From Marinomonas algicola (GTDB lineage Bacteria > Pseudomonadota > Gammaproteobacteria > Pseudomonadales > Marinomonadaceae): a DNA stretch of 64,000 nt. Shown piece after piece: positions 46,011-55,771 of this stretch. Position 1 is the stretch's first letter, and each line of letters starts with the position of its first letter. The notes below the pieces were generated by a model. The model was not told the DNA's origin and made no database searches. It was given only the letters and a program-made list of their open reading frames with translations. Both the position numbers and the translations under genes were made by a program. The stretch is taken from positions 3,968,001 through 4,032,000 of the forward strand of contig NZ_CP061941.1 of the NCBI RefSeq assembly GCF_014805825.1, in the 5' to 3' direction.

Positions 46011-48599
46011 CTAATTTTTTATGTCATTCTTGCTACTTACGAATTCTATCATTTCTTTTATACGAGACGCATCGTGTGGCAATCTAATTAAAAAAATCTC
46101 TGCGTCAATCTCAGCATCTATGGGTTGGGTCAATAGTATTCTGACCGTTGGAAACTCCATTTTCATGGTGGCCAGCTTACTTGAAACTTTTGTATCTAAC
46201 GCCACAATAACTTCTATATCATAGTTATGTAAAAGAGAGGTGTAAGACTCCATTTCATCAACGAAGTGTGGCACAATATCATGATCAACAAGCTCACTTT
46301 TGACGATCGCTTTGGTCACCTTCGTTCCACCAACTAACAACCAATTACGGCCGTTAAGGCGTAAATCTTCAGGTATGACAGGCCTCAGCTGGCACAAGGA
46401 AATCAATAATTCAGCTACACTATAAGAAAACGGATAATAATCTAAGATAAAATCAGACCCATTGTCTACTTTATTACAACCAACCATTGCAATAGGAAGG
46501 TCTTTACGGTCAAGCATCATAGACATAGTTTCCGCCAACTCATTATAGTCAGGGTAAGAGTAATCCGCACACCCAACCAAAATAGCATCTATTTTTTCCA
46601 ACGTATTTGATTGTAAGAAAAAATCGTCAACTGACCTCACACAAGTAACATTTACGGCAAGCCTATGTAAAGCAAACATAACCAAAGCACTTCTTTCATA
46701 ACCATTTTCAATCCAGACAACAGAGAAATTACTAGGTAATTCAATCAATTCAGTTTCAGTAAACACATAAGGCAGAGATATCGATAAATGCTTATCGTTT
46801 CCGACCTCAAGTTTTGCCCCAACTTTCTCAACTAAGCGTTCTACAAGTTTAGAAAATACAGGCCTAGAATGGCTAACACCAAGAACATCAATGGTTAGTT
46901 TTTGATGGCTCACCTTAAAAGAAATGGATTTTTCCTCAACCAGCTCATTAGAATGAATCATCATGACTAACGAAGAAAGTAACGCTTTAAATTCACCTGG
47001 CCAGAAGTACATAACACTGGCCGCCTCCATATCACAATCAATAACAATATCGCCTCTGCTATAAAAAGTAATTGGCACTCTATCCAATTCACTGCAAAGT
47101 ACCTTTCCAAGAGAAGATCGAGCTGAGTTTTCATCTTTTAAATCAGAAAGCCCTTTTAAACAAAACACCAAAGCATTTAACCATTCTCCAATTGGAAAGC
47201 TGTTCGAACTATCGCACCGACCCGCGAGGTATGAGAGCTCCAAGAGCAACTCTTCACTACCCACCTGTTGACCAATTAAAAATGCAGCAGGTTGAATCTG
47301 AGAAAGCTGCCATTCCAATTGAGTTTCTTTAGTAATGTCCTTCCCTATAAGAGCTAAACCACGAAAGCCACTTTCAGCTATATAAGCATAAATCGTCCAA
47401 TGATAGGTTTTATTAACATGCGAAAAACTTAATGTAAAAGTCGTTCCAGCTTCACCTTTAAGCGCCTTCTGAATAGATGAATGGCTCGTAATTGGCATAA
47501 AATCAAACAGAGTTCTCGCATTCTCGGCATCACTAAATAGAACTTTGGCATCTTGGTTCATGCGTAAAACAGAGGCCACTTCATCACAGAAGATAACGAC
47601 CGTTGAGCTCCCTTCCATAAGAAGCTGCAGTGCGCCAAGCTGCTCTTTTTCACTTGCACTTCTTCCATTAATAATTTTTTCTATTTCATCAAACTCTTTA
47701 TAGGCCGCATTCTGAGTTAACATCAAATCATTCATTGAATATAACATCGGGGTAAAAATAGCGCTTCTAGCCAGCTTTACAATGGTCAAATAGCCACTCA
47801 GCAATATCAAGGCTAGAAGGAGCATTTTATACGGAACCTCATCCTCAAAGGAGAAAAGTTCCGTTTGCTGTAACAAAACACCTAACTCGATTTTTGATGG
47901 GGTGCCAGACAAACTTATCTCCTCTTTATACATACGCATCCATTCATCGACTGGTGCTTTAGGCGTTTTTACATCAAAAATCCCCCCCCCTTGATTCGTC
48001 AGTAAACTCACACCATCCACACTGGCACTTTTTAACAAAGAGTGAGCAAATACAAAGTTATTATTGAGAGAAATAAACCCGTAGATATAACCTAAATTTC
48101 GGCCTTGCAAAGAAACGATTTCTTTTTTAAAAACCAAAAAGTAATCACTTACACCTGTTGTAAATACTTGCCACTTACCTATTTTTGAAAACATATCGTA
48201 CACAGAAGCAGAGCCATCTAAATAAAGTTGACTTCTCGGGTCTTCAATTGAAAAGCCATCTTCCCTTTCAATGTGGATAAAATCGATGACGCCTAATAAA
48301 AAAGTGTCATGGCTAGAAAAGAGAGATTTCATCTCTCGGCCACTTGGAAGACCAGAGCTCGCAAATAGCTGAGCAATCCCACTGATTTCAAATTCAGCTT
48401 TTTGTAAATAGGTAAAAAAGGCTCTTTCTACTAAATCGTGTTTACTCTTTAATTGATTCAATGAATTCTGTTTGAACTGAGTAAAATCCCAAGCCATAAC
48501 AAGACAGGACAAAATAATAAATCCTAGTGTGAAAAAAACACGAAGACGCTTTTTAAAACGCTGCTCCAAGCTCTCTTTTTCTACAGGCATCAAGCGCAC
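46011..48599 (-). CDS. LuxQ-like membrane sensor with degenerate kinase and receiver domains
   Basis: An 862-residue protein, the size of Vibrio LuxQ. Order: membrane helix (20-37), periplasmic sensor (about 40-255), helix (258-276), PAS (about 325-430), remnant kinase (430-612), two receiver-like folds (625-735 and 745-850). No histidine occurs between H400 and H549, so the phosphoacceptor is absent; the ATP-binding N and G boxes are also missing (LLSSLVMMIHSNEL, VLGVSHSRP). In the first receiver the aspartate position reads AILVGC. It sits 18 bases after the LuxP-like gene. Kinship to LuxQ is inferred from partner, size and layout. Confidence 0.7.
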   Translation of the reverse strand: MRLMPVEKESLEQRFKKRLRVFFTLGFIILSCLVMAWDFTQFKQNSLNQLKSKHDLVERAFFTYLQKAEFEISGIAQLFASSGLPSGREMKSLFSSHDTFLLGVIDFIHIEREDGFSIEDPRSQLYLDGSASVYDMFSKIGKWQVFTTGVSDYFLVFKKEIVSLQGRNLGYIYGFISLNNNFVFAHSLLKSASVDGVSLLTNQGGGIFDVKTPKAPVDEWMRMYKEEISLSGTPSKIELGVLLQQTELFSFEDEVPYKMLLLALILLSGYLTIVKLARSAIFTPMLYSMNDLMLTQNAAYKEFDEIEKIINGRSASEKEQLGALQLLMEGSSTVVIFCDEVASVLRMNQDAKVLFSDAENARTLFDFMPITSHSSIQKALKGEAGTTFTLSFSHVNKTYHWTIYAYIAESGFRGLALIGKDITKETQLEWQLSQIQPAAFLIGQQVGSEELLLELSYLAGRCDSSNSFPIGEWLNALVFCLKGLSDLKDENSARSSLGKVLCSELDRVPITFYSRGDIVIDCDMEAASVMYFWPGEFKALLSSLVMMIHSNELVEEKSISFKVSHQKLTIDVLGVSHSRPVFSKLVERLVEKVGAKLEVGNDKHLSISLPYVFTETELIELPSNFSVVWIENGYERSALVMFALHRLAVNVTCVRSVDDFFLQSNTLEKIDAILVGCADYSYPDYNELAETMSMMLDRKDLPIAMVGCNKVDNGSDFILDYYPFSYSVAELLISLCQLRPVIPEDLRLNGRNWLLVGGTKVTKAIVKSELVDHDIVPHFVDEMESYTSLLHNYDIEVIVALDTKVSSKLATMKMEFPTVRILLTQPIDAEIDAEIFLIRLPHDASRIKEMIEFVSSKNDIKN

Positions 48600-48617
48600 C
48601 TCATGTGAACGTACTTT

Positions 48618-49631
48618 TTACATCAGAAGAGGATCAAACAGATAACCTTCAAAGGTTAAGTTTGATAAGTATAAAGTTGGGTACCTCTTACTCTCCAAGT
48701 GGTGTTTGATCATTTCAGCTAAAGCAACTTCAACTTTATCAAAAGGCACCTTAAACCGAACTAAAGACGCATCTTTTTGACTCAAATCGCCTTCATACTG
48801 CCAGCGATTGATAATAGTCACCTTATCCTGACTCAAGCCAAATAAATCCAAATGCTCTATAGATAAAAAATTATCGCACTGAAAAACTAAGACATTTCTA
48901 TTTTCACTTTTTAACGCTCGCAGCAGAGTACGTCTTAATGAATCAGACCCATCAAAGTACACAATTTTTTCCGCTGTATACCCACTAGCCGTGAAAGAGT
49001 CCAAGAATTCGTTACAATATTGCTGATTTCGATAGCCACTATCAAAAGCAATTGTCACAATATCAGAATCTGGCCGATGAATATGACCCAAAAGGTTAGC
49101 AAAAGAATCAGCAAGTGCTAAATAGTTAACGCCAGCATAAAAAACAGCACTTTCGTTTTCCCAGCCCTTTACTGGCGACGAGACGTCATAGAGCATTATT
49201 TTAGTGTCATTTTTTCTTAAAATAGATTCAATAATGGCTTTTTGCTGAATCCTTTCTAGGGTAGTAATCAAATAATCTGGAGGGTACTGCATCACTTTTT
49301 GGTAAGCCTCAAACAAAGTGTCATTCTCAACATCTAGACTGTATTCAACAACATCTAATCGATAATCTATTTGAAGACGCTTCATTCTCTGCTTAAAAGC
49401 ACTCAAAAAAGAAGACCGGCGAGTGTTTTTCGGTAAAATGGCCGATATATTAATAGTATTAACTTGAGGGAACAGAAGAGGTTCTGCAGGACGGTTTACG
49501 ACACCCTCGAACTGTTTCATTAAAGAAGCTTGTCGAGGTCGCTCTTCCAAATAGACATCGCTATTTAAAAATTCAAATCCATAAGAATCATTTACGGCAA
49601 TAAAGATTACCAATAGAAAATAACGTAGCAT
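48618..49631 (-). CDS. LuxP-like periplasmic binding protein
   Basis: A 337-residue protein starting MLRYFLLVIFIAVNDSYG, a signal peptide. It follows LuxP of Vibrio along its length: PVP/EPLLFPQVNTINISAILP, RMKRLQIDYRLDVV, PPDYLITTLERIQQKAIIESIL, NDTKIMLYDVSSPVKGWE and VFYAGVNYLALADSFANLLG correspond to the LuxP segments with KISVVYPG, KLNINYQL, SDYLIFTLD, TKLILQNITTPVREW and FLYVGFDHAEGS. Whether AI-2 contacts are kept is unclear. An ATG at 49631 is preferred to an upstream TTG. First gene of the operon ending at 44313. Confidence 0.78.
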   Translation of the reverse strand: MLRYFLLVIFIAVNDSYGFEFLNSDVYLEERPRQASLMKQFEGVVNRPAEPLLFPQVNTINISAILPKNTRRSSFLSAFKQRMKRLQIDYRLDVVEYSLDVENDTLFEAYQKVMQYPPDYLITTLERIQQKAIIESILRKNDTKIMLYDVSSPVKGWENESAVFYAGVNYLALADSFANLLGHIHRPDSDIVTIAFDSGYRNQQYCNEFLDSFTASGYTAEKIVYFDGSDSLRRTLLRALKSENRNVLVFQCDNFLSIEHLDLFGLSQDKVTIINRWQYEGDLSQKDASLVRFKVPFDKVEVALAEMIKHHLESKRYPTLYLSNLTFEGYLFDPLLM

Positions 49632-49694
49632 AGTTTCACTCAATCTTGGAAAACATCCATTTCATGTAGTGTACTACTTAGAAGAAAAATAAAG

Positions 49695-49728
49695 AAAAAA
49701 AAAGCTGACATAAAGTCAGCTTTTTTTA
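49695..49728 (-). terminator. Terminator after tRNA-Leu
   Basis: AAAAAGCTGAC-ATAAA-GTCAGCTTTTT, a long stem with T runs on both strands; it also separates the LuxP-like operon promoter. Confidence 0.9.
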
Positions 49729-49731
49729 ATT

Positions 49732-49816
49732 TGGTGCGGAAGGAGAGACTCGAACTCTCACGCCGTGAAGCACTGGAACCTAAATCCAGCGTGTCTACCA
49801 ATTCCACCACTCCCGC
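49732..49816 (-). tRNA. leuW: tRNA-Leu (anticodon TAG)
   Basis: An 85-nt class II tRNA on the minus strand: acceptor GCGGGAG, D arm TGGTGGAATTGGTAGACAC, anticodon loop TTTAGGT, long variable arm, T arm GTTCGAGTC, encoded CCA. Confidence 0.95.
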
Positions 49817-49915
49817 AAGGAATGACGAGCATTATAGGGCGGTATTTCTTAACGTCAACAGTTTTTTGAGAAAATCATTAAAAAAATGCCATATTAAAAA
49901 AAACACACCTAATAT

Positions 49916-50983
49916 CTAAAACTTACGATCGTCATTGTACAAACCCTGCTCATAACGTACAGCCATTTCTTCTAGGTCAATTGTATTGATTCTTGATGCC
50001 TGACCAGCGCAACCAAACGCTTCATAACGATCAATACAAACGGCCTTCATTGCACGAATACTTTCAGTCAAATATTTGCGAGGATCAAAGTTTCCTTTGT
50101 GTTCAGCAAGACTTCGACGAATAGCGCCAGTAGCCGCTAAACGTAAATCGGTATCAATATTAACTTTACGCACACCATAACGAATGGCTTTTACAATTTC
50201 TTCCACTGGTACACCATAAGTTTCTGGGATGTCACCACCAAACTCATTAATAATAGATAACCAATCTTGAGGCACGGAAGAAGAGCCATGCAACACAATA
50301 TGTGTATTAGGCAGCAACTCAACAATCTTAGCAATACGCTCGATATCAAGAATGTCACCAGTAGGCGGCCTAGTAAACTTGTAAGCACCATGACTTGTAC
50401 CAATCGCAACGGCTAACGCATCAATCCCTGTCGCATTAACAAAATCTACAGCTTCTTTAGGGTCTGTAAGCATTTGATCCATCGTCAAAATGCCCGCCGC
50501 ACCAACGCCATCCTCTTCACCTGCTTCGCCTGTTTCTAGAGAACCTAAAACACCTAGCTCGCCTTCTACAGAGACACCACAGGCATGAGCAAACTCAACT
50601 GTGCGACGAGTTACATCAACATTATAATCATAACTTGCAGGTGTTTTACCATCCGCCATCAAAGATCCATCCATCATGACGGATGAAAAGCCAAGCTGAA
50701 TGGAGCGCTGACATATAGCAGGTGAAGTACCGTGATCCTGATGCATAACAACAGGGATATGTGGGTAATCCTCAATTGCCGCCGCAATCAGATGACGAAG
50801 AAAATGGGAACCCGCATATTTACGAGCGCCTGCCGAAGCCTGCATAATAACAGGAGAATTTACTTCATCTGCCGCTTCCATAATGGCTTTAACCTGCTCC
50901 ATGTTATTCACATTAAAAGCTGGTAAACCATAACTGTGTTCCGCTGCGTGATCTAGCAACTGACGCATACTAATTAAAGGCAT
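49916..50983 (-). CDS. fba: Fructose-bisphosphate aldolase, class II
   Basis: A 355-residue zinc aldolase starting MPLISMRQLLDHAAEHSYG; GAGGAAA lies seven bases before the ATG, so the longer upstream reading is rejected. Zinc and catalytic motifs: MHQDHGTSPA, SVMMDGSL, VEGELGVLGSLE, LHGSSSVP and KVNIDTDLR. It cleaves fructose 1,6-bisphosphate reversibly. Last gene of the epd-pgk-fba block, 155 bases after pgk. Confidence 0.95.
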   Translation of the reverse strand: MPLISMRQLLDHAAEHSYGLPAFNVNNMEQVKAIMEAADEVNSPVIMQASAGARKYAGSHFLRHLIAAAIEDYPHIPVVMHQDHGTSPAICQRSIQLGFSSVMMDGSLMADGKTPASYDYNVDVTRRTVEFAHACGVSVEGELGVLGSLETGEAGEEDGVGAAGILTMDQMLTDPKEAVDFVNATGIDALAVAIGTSHGAYKFTRPPTGDILDIERIAKIVELLPNTHIVLHGSSSVPQDWLSIINEFGGDIPETYGVPVEEIVKAIRYGVRKVNIDTDLRLAATGAIRRSLAEHKGNFDPRKYLTESIRAMKAVCIDRYEAFGCAGQASRINTIDLEEMAVRYEQGLYNDDRKF

Positions 50984-51138
50984 AAATGTTTCCTCTGAAT
51001 ATATATCGTTATTAAGTGCAAATAACGAATTTCGATTGGTGTATGTAAACTCTCTAGTTTTTATCAAGCTAGTACCCAATAACATGAGCACTAACAAGTG
51101 GCTTTTTGCCTTATAATTTTTTTATATTCTTTATTAAA

Positions 51139-52302
51139 CTAGTTTTTTGATCGGGTTTCTAGCATTGCCACCGCCGGCAGTATTTTTCCTTCAACAAATT
51201 CAAGAAATGCACCACCACCAGTTGATATATAAGACACCTTATCCTGAATGCCATATTTATCAACCGCCGCTAAAGTATCGCCACCGCCAGCAATTGAGAA
51301 CCCTTTGCTATCCGCAATCGCCATAGACAATGTTTTTGTACCTTCTCCAAACTGGTCGTATTCAAAAACCCCTACCGGACCATTCCAAATAATGGTTTTT
51401 GCTTCTCCCAGTAACGCGGCTAGTTTTTGTGCTGTTTTTGGGCCAATATCTAAAATCATGTCATCTTCAGCAACATCTTGTACGTCTTTAATGGTCGCAG
51501 CCGCTTCAGCAGAAAACGTTTTCGCCACAACAACATCTACAGGCAACGGAATCGATGTTTTTTGCATTAGCGCTTTTGCTTGCGGAATTAATTCTTTTTC
51601 ATAAAGCGACTTCCCTACTGGATAACCTGCCGCCGCCAAAAAGGTATTAGCAATGCCGCCTCCAACAATAAGTTGGTCTACCTTTTCAGACAACGTTTCC
51701 AGCACGGTGAGTTTAGTCGACACTTTTGAGCCACCAACAATCGCAGCCATCGGTTTTTCTGGTGCAGCCAAAGCCTTTTCTAAGGCATCGAGCTCAGCGG
51801 CTAACAGAGGACCAGCACAGGCTACTGGAGCGTATTTTGCGACACCATGAGTAGAAGCTTGAGCTCGATGAGCCGTACCAAAAGCATCCATTACAAAGAC
51901 ATCACACAACGCGGCCATTTTTTTCGAAAGCACATCGTCGTCTTTTTTCTCACCTGGATTGAATCGTACGTTCTCAACCAAAACAATTTGCCCTGCTTCT
52001 ACAGCAACGCCATCAAGCCAGTCTTTCATTAACGTGACCGGCTGTTTCAATAAATCAGAGAGGTGATCAGCAACAGGTTGCATCGAAAACTCAACATCAA
52101 ACACCCCTTCTGTTGGACGACCCAAATGGGACATGACGATCACTTTAGCACCAGCATCCAATGCCATTTTTAAAGTAGGTAAGGCAGCACGAATACGAGC
52201 ATCACTAGAAACCTTGCCATTTTTAATTGGCACATTAAGATCTTCTCGAATCAAAACTCGCTTATCAGCCAAGTTCAAATCCACCATTTTTACTACGGTC
52301 AT
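51139..52302 (-). CDS. pgk: Phosphoglycerate kinase
   Basis: A 387-residue enzyme: KRVLIREDLNVPIKNGKV, VIVMSHLGRPTEG, IVGGSKVSTKLTVLE, IIWNGPVGVFE and IAGGGDTLAAVDKYG are the family signatures. Length matches E. coli Pgk (387). Follows epd by 41 bases, same operon. Confidence 0.97.
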   Translation of the reverse strand: MTVVKMVDLNLADKRVLIREDLNVPIKNGKVSSDARIRAALPTLKMALDAGAKVIVMSHLGRPTEGVFDVEFSMQPVADHLSDLLKQPVTLMKDWLDGVAVEAGQIVLVENVRFNPGEKKDDDVLSKKMAALCDVFVMDAFGTAHRAQASTHGVAKYAPVACAGPLLAAELDALEKALAAPEKPMAAIVGGSKVSTKLTVLETLSEKVDQLIVGGGIANTFLAAAGYPVGKSLYEKELIPQAKALMQKTSIPLPVDVVVAKTFSAEAAATIKDVQDVAEDDMILDIGPKTAQKLAALLGEAKTIIWNGPVGVFEYDQFGEGTKTLSMAIADSKGFSIAGGGDTLAAVDKYGIQDKVSYISTGGGAFLEFVEGKILPAVAMLETRSKN

Positions 52303-52343
52303 GTCATTTCCCCATTTAATAAAATATATTAAAAACTACAATA

Positions 52344-53357
52344 TTAGATCTTACGCCCCCAATAATTCGCGACGTCTAGCATTCTATTTGCGTAGCCCCA
52401 CTCATTATCAAACCAGCAAAGCAGCTTCACCAGTTGACCATCAACCACTTGAGTTTGTGTGCCATCAATAATGACAGAACGCGCATCATGATTAAAGTCA
52501 ACGGACGCATGAGGCTCTTTGGTAAAGCCTAATATATTATGATATTTACCACGAGAAAGGCGTTCGAAATAAGAGTTCACCTCCTCTTTCGTTACCATTT
52601 CTTTCGTTCTAATAACAAGGTCAATTGCCGATACATTAATCGTTGGCACTCTCAGGGCATTACAAGCAATCTTTGATCCTAACGCTGGAAGCAACCGTTT
52701 AATCCCCTTAGATAGACCTGTATCTACTGGGATAATTGAACTCATAGCCGATCGTGTTAAGCGTAAATCATTCTTATGATAAGCATCAATAATGGGTTGA
52801 TCGTTCATAGCAGAATGAATGGTTTGAGTCGTTCCATGTTCAATACCGACCCATGCTTCCATGGCTTCTAGAATTGGAATAATGCAGTTCGTTGTACAAG
52901 AGGCGGCGGAGACAATAGTATGAGACGCCTCAATTTCGGATTCATTAAAACCAAAAACAATTGTCGCATCCACATCACTATCTGCTGGCTGAGACAATAA
53001 CATCCTGTGAACGCCCGCATTAATGTACTTTTGCGCAGATTCTCTAGAAGAAAAGCTACCAGAGCACTCCAGTAGCATATCAATACTGAGTGATTGCCAA
53101 TCGACTCTATCCGGATCGGATTCCGCCAAACATAAAATCAGATCGTCACCGACTTTTAACGAGCTTTCTTCGCATGAAACAGACATCGGAAATCGACCAT
53201 GCGTACTATCATAACGGGTCAAATAGCTAATAGTATCCAAATCCGATAGTTCATTTATCGCTACAACCTGTATGCTATCCCTATAATCGTTTTCATAAAG
53301 CGCTCGCAATACAGAGCGACCTATACGCCCATACCCATTAATAGCCACTCTTAACAT
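52344..53357 (-). CDS. epd: Erythrose-4-phosphate dehydrogenase
   Basis: A 337-residue member of the GAPDH family: NAD fold INGYGRIGRSVLRAL, catalytic SAASCTTNCIIP, and the Epd-like segments TTQTIHSAMNDQPIIDAYH and DFNHDARSVIIDGTQTQV, which differ from glycolytic GAPDH. It leads toward pyridoxal phosphate via 4-phosphoerythronate. The order epd-pgk-fba is the enterobacterial one. A GAPDH role for glycolysis cannot be excluded. Confidence 0.88.
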   Translation of the reverse strand: MLRVAINGYGRIGRSVLRALYENDYRDSIQVVAINELSDLDTISYLTRYDSTHGRFPMSVSCEESSLKVGDDLILCLAESDPDRVDWQSLSIDMLLECSGSFSSRESAQKYINAGVHRMLLSQPADSDVDATIVFGFNESEIEASHTIVSAASCTTNCIIPILEAMEAWVGIEHGTTQTIHSAMNDQPIIDAYHKNDLRLTRSAMSSIIPVDTGLSKGIKRLLPALGSKIACNALRVPTINVSAIDLVIRTKEMVTKEEVNSYFERLSRGKYHNILGFTKEPHASVDFNHDARSVIIDGTQTQVVDGQLVKLLCWFDNEWGYANRMLDVANYWGRKI

Positions 53358-53396
53358 TGATTTATAACACCTTAAAACGACGTTTATAATTCCAGT

Positions 53397-53421
53397 AAAA
53401 AAGGGCCATTATGGCCCTTTT
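53397..53421 (-). terminator. Terminator between tkt and epd
   Basis: AAAAGGGCCAT-ATGGCCCTTTT stem with T run on the minus strand; tkt and the epd operon are thus separate or attenuated. Confidence 0.88.
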
Positions 53422-53436
53422 CATAGATCATCGAAT

Positions 53437-55431
53437 TTACAAAATACCGTTCACAGTTTCAACGACATTATCGACAGTAAAACCGAAATGTTTAAGTAGT
53501 TCACCACCGGGAGCCGATTCTCCAAAAGTGGTCATGCCTACAGCCGCGCCTTCAAAACCAATATACTTATGCCAGAAATCCGCATGAGCCGCTTCTATAG
53601 CAACACGCTTAGTCACTGATTTAGGCAATACTGACTCTCTGTAATCCGCATCTTGAGAGTCAAACGCGTTAGTGGAAGGCATAGAGACAACTCGAACGTT
53701 TTTACCTTGTGCTGAAAGCGCCTCAGCCGACTCTCGCGCCAACTGAACTTCAGAGCCAGTAGCAATCAAAATGACATCAGGAGTACCTTGACAGTCTTGC
53801 AGTACATAGCCACCTTTTTCAACGTTGGCCAATTGCTCCGCCGTTCGATCTTGCGCTTTTAATCCTTGACGACTAAAAATAAGAGACGTAGGCGCATCAC
53901 TGCGTTGGATGGCCACTTTCCATGCAACAGCTGTTTCAGCTGCATCGCATGGGCGCCAAACAGACATGTTCGGTGTCATACGCAAATTAGCTAATTGCTC
54001 AATAGGTTGGTGTGTTGGACCATCTTCACCTTGACCAATAGAGTCATGGGTATAAACGAAGATATTCTGAATCCCCATTAAGGCGGACATACGTACAGCA
54101 TTACGCGCATATTCCATAAACATCATGAACGTTGCGCCGTAATTGATAAAACCTCCATGTAATGATGCACCATTCATAATGCCGCTCATACCAAACTCAC
54201 GAACGCCATAGTAAATGTAATTACCTGCGGCATCATCTTGAATACCTTTAGAACCAGACCAAAGCGTTAAGTTAGAGCCTGCAAGATCCGCCGATCCACC
54301 TAATAATTCAGGTAGCATAGCGCCATAAAAACCAATTGCGTTTTGCGATGCTTTACGACTTGCAATGCCTTCCGCTTTCGCCTGGCACTCTTGAATAAAG
54401 GCTTGAGCTTTCTCTTCAAAGTCAGCCGGAAGCTCACCTTTCAAGACGCGTCGTTCATATTCTGCCGCTAATTCAGGAAAAGCCAACTGGTAGGCCGCAA
54501 ACTTGTCATTCCAAGCCGATTCATTTTCAGAGCCTTTATCTTTAGCATCCCAACCAGAATAAACATTTTCGGGAATGTCAAAAGGAGCATGATCCCATCC
54601 CAAAAAACCACGTGCGGCGGCAATTTCAGCGTCACCAAGAGGCGCGCCATGACAATCATGACTGCCCGACTTATTCGGTGAACCAAAACCAATAATGGTT
54701 TTGCAACAAATCATAGATGGTTTATCCGTTACCGATTGGGCTTCGGTGATCGCAGCTCGAATTGCCTCAGGGTCATGGCCATCAACACCTGCAATGACAT
54801 GCCAACCATAAGACTCAAAACGTTTAGGCGTATCGTCGGTAAACCAACCTTCTACATGACCGTCAATAGAAATACCGTTGTCATCCCAAAATGCGACTAA
54901 TTTGCCTAGACCTAATGTACCAGCCAATGAGCAAGCCTCATGAGAAATACCTTCCATTAAACAACCATCACCTAAGAAACAGTAAGTAAAATGATTCACT
55001 AGATCATGCCCTGGACGGTTAAATTGAGCCGCCAATGTTTTCTCAGCAATCGCCATACCTACAGCATTACTAATACCGGCTCCCAAAGGCCCTGTAGTCG
55101 TTTCAACACCTGGCGTGTACCCATACTCAGGATGGCCAGGTGTTTTTGAATGCAACTGACGGAACTGTTTAAGGTCTTCAATCGATAGATCATACCCAGA
55201 TAAATGCAATAGAGAATAGATCAACATTGATCCATGACCATTTGAAAGAACAAACCGATCACGGTCAGCCCAGTTTGGGTTTACTGGATTATGTTTTAAA
55301 AAATCATTCCAAAGGACTTCTGCAATATCAGCCATGCCCATAGGGGCACCTGGATGTCCTGAGTTGGCTTTTTGTACAGCATCCATACTTAATACGCGAA
55401 TGGCATTAGCGAGTTCTTTTCGAGATGACAT
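53437..55431 (-). CDS. tkt: Transketolase
   Basis: A 664-residue thiamine-diphosphate enzyme: KANSGHPGAPMGMADIAEVLW, the cofactor site FLGDGCLMEGISHEACSLAGTLGLGKLVAFWDDNGISIDG (GDG...N), DGHD, and FVYTHDSIGQGEDGPTHQPIEQL in the Pyr domain. Same length class as E. coli TktA (663). It joins the oxidative-free pentose pathway to erythrose 4-phosphate, used by Epd next door. Confidence 0.97.
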   Translation of the reverse strand: MSSRKELANAIRVLSMDAVQKANSGHPGAPMGMADIAEVLWNDFLKHNPVNPNWADRDRFVLSNGHGSMLIYSLLHLSGYDLSIEDLKQFRQLHSKTPGHPEYGYTPGVETTTGPLGAGISNAVGMAIAEKTLAAQFNRPGHDLVNHFTYCFLGDGCLMEGISHEACSLAGTLGLGKLVAFWDDNGISIDGHVEGWFTDDTPKRFESYGWHVIAGVDGHDPEAIRAAITEAQSVTDKPSMICCKTIIGFGSPNKSGSHDCHGAPLGDAEIAAARGFLGWDHAPFDIPENVYSGWDAKDKGSENESAWNDKFAAYQLAFPELAAEYERRVLKGELPADFEEKAQAFIQECQAKAEGIASRKASQNAIGFYGAMLPELLGGSADLAGSNLTLWSGSKGIQDDAAGNYIYYGVREFGMSGIMNGASLHGGFINYGATFMMFMEYARNAVRMSALMGIQNIFVYTHDSIGQGEDGPTHQPIEQLANLRMTPNMSVWRPCDAAETAVAWKVAIQRSDAPTSLIFSRQGLKAQDRTAEQLANVEKGGYVLQDCQGTPDVILIATGSEVQLARESAEALSAQGKNVRVVSMPSTNAFDSQDADYRESVLPKSVTKRVAIEAAHADFWHKYIGFEGAAVGMTTFGESAPGGELLKHFGFTVDNVVETVNGIL

Positions 55432-55590
55432 CTATTTCGGCTCCTGATGGCGTTTAAATATCTAAGTATTCTCACCTCTATTGTCGCCCTATGCAACGCC
55501 TACGCTCTCATATAATGCTCATAAAAGGAAAAAAACACGGTCCTTCAAGAAAACATAAATAAAACTTAACAAATTTACTTCAAAGATCGG

Positions 55591-55619
55591 TTGATTTTGC
55601 TCTTATTCTGGTTCAAAAT
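55591..55619 (+). promoter_or_regulatory. Candidate metK promoter
   Basis: TTGATT (55591-55596), 17-base spacer, CAAAAT (55614-55619). A start near 55626 would place the whole switch at 55630-55727 in the transcript. A second -10-like TATAAA lies at 55661-55666. The bases from here to tkt (55432-55590) hold no gene; the tkt promoter must lie there. Confidence 0.5.
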
Positions 55620-55629
55620 TGGACATTAA

Positions 55630-55727
55630 AGCGTCGATTTGTTTCGGCTTGCGGACGCTATATAAAATCAGCTAAACAGAAGCAATACGCCTGTTTAGCT
55701 ATTCTTCAAAGCTAAGCGGGTTTTTTT
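55630..55727 (+). promoter_or_regulatory. metK leader with antiterminator/terminator switch
   Basis: AGCTAAACAG (55670-55679) pairs perfectly with CTGTTTAGCT (55691-55700). The same CTGTTTAGCT can instead pair, with two G-U pairs, to AGCTAAGCGG (55710-55719), which is followed by G and seven T: an intrinsic terminator. The two hairpins exclude each other. A further stem AGCGTC/GACGCT (55630-55635, 55654-55659) precedes them. metK starts at 55772, 44 bases after the T run. Confidence 0.72.
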
Positions 55728-55771
55728 ATGCCTTTTTAGCGCTTTATTCATTTATTGATCGAGGCACTAAC

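Noticed and set aside
55630..55727. A known SAM-I, SAM-II or SAH riboswitch
   Set aside because: The upstream part is too short and lacks the core sequences I know for those classes; only the switch hairpins can be supported.
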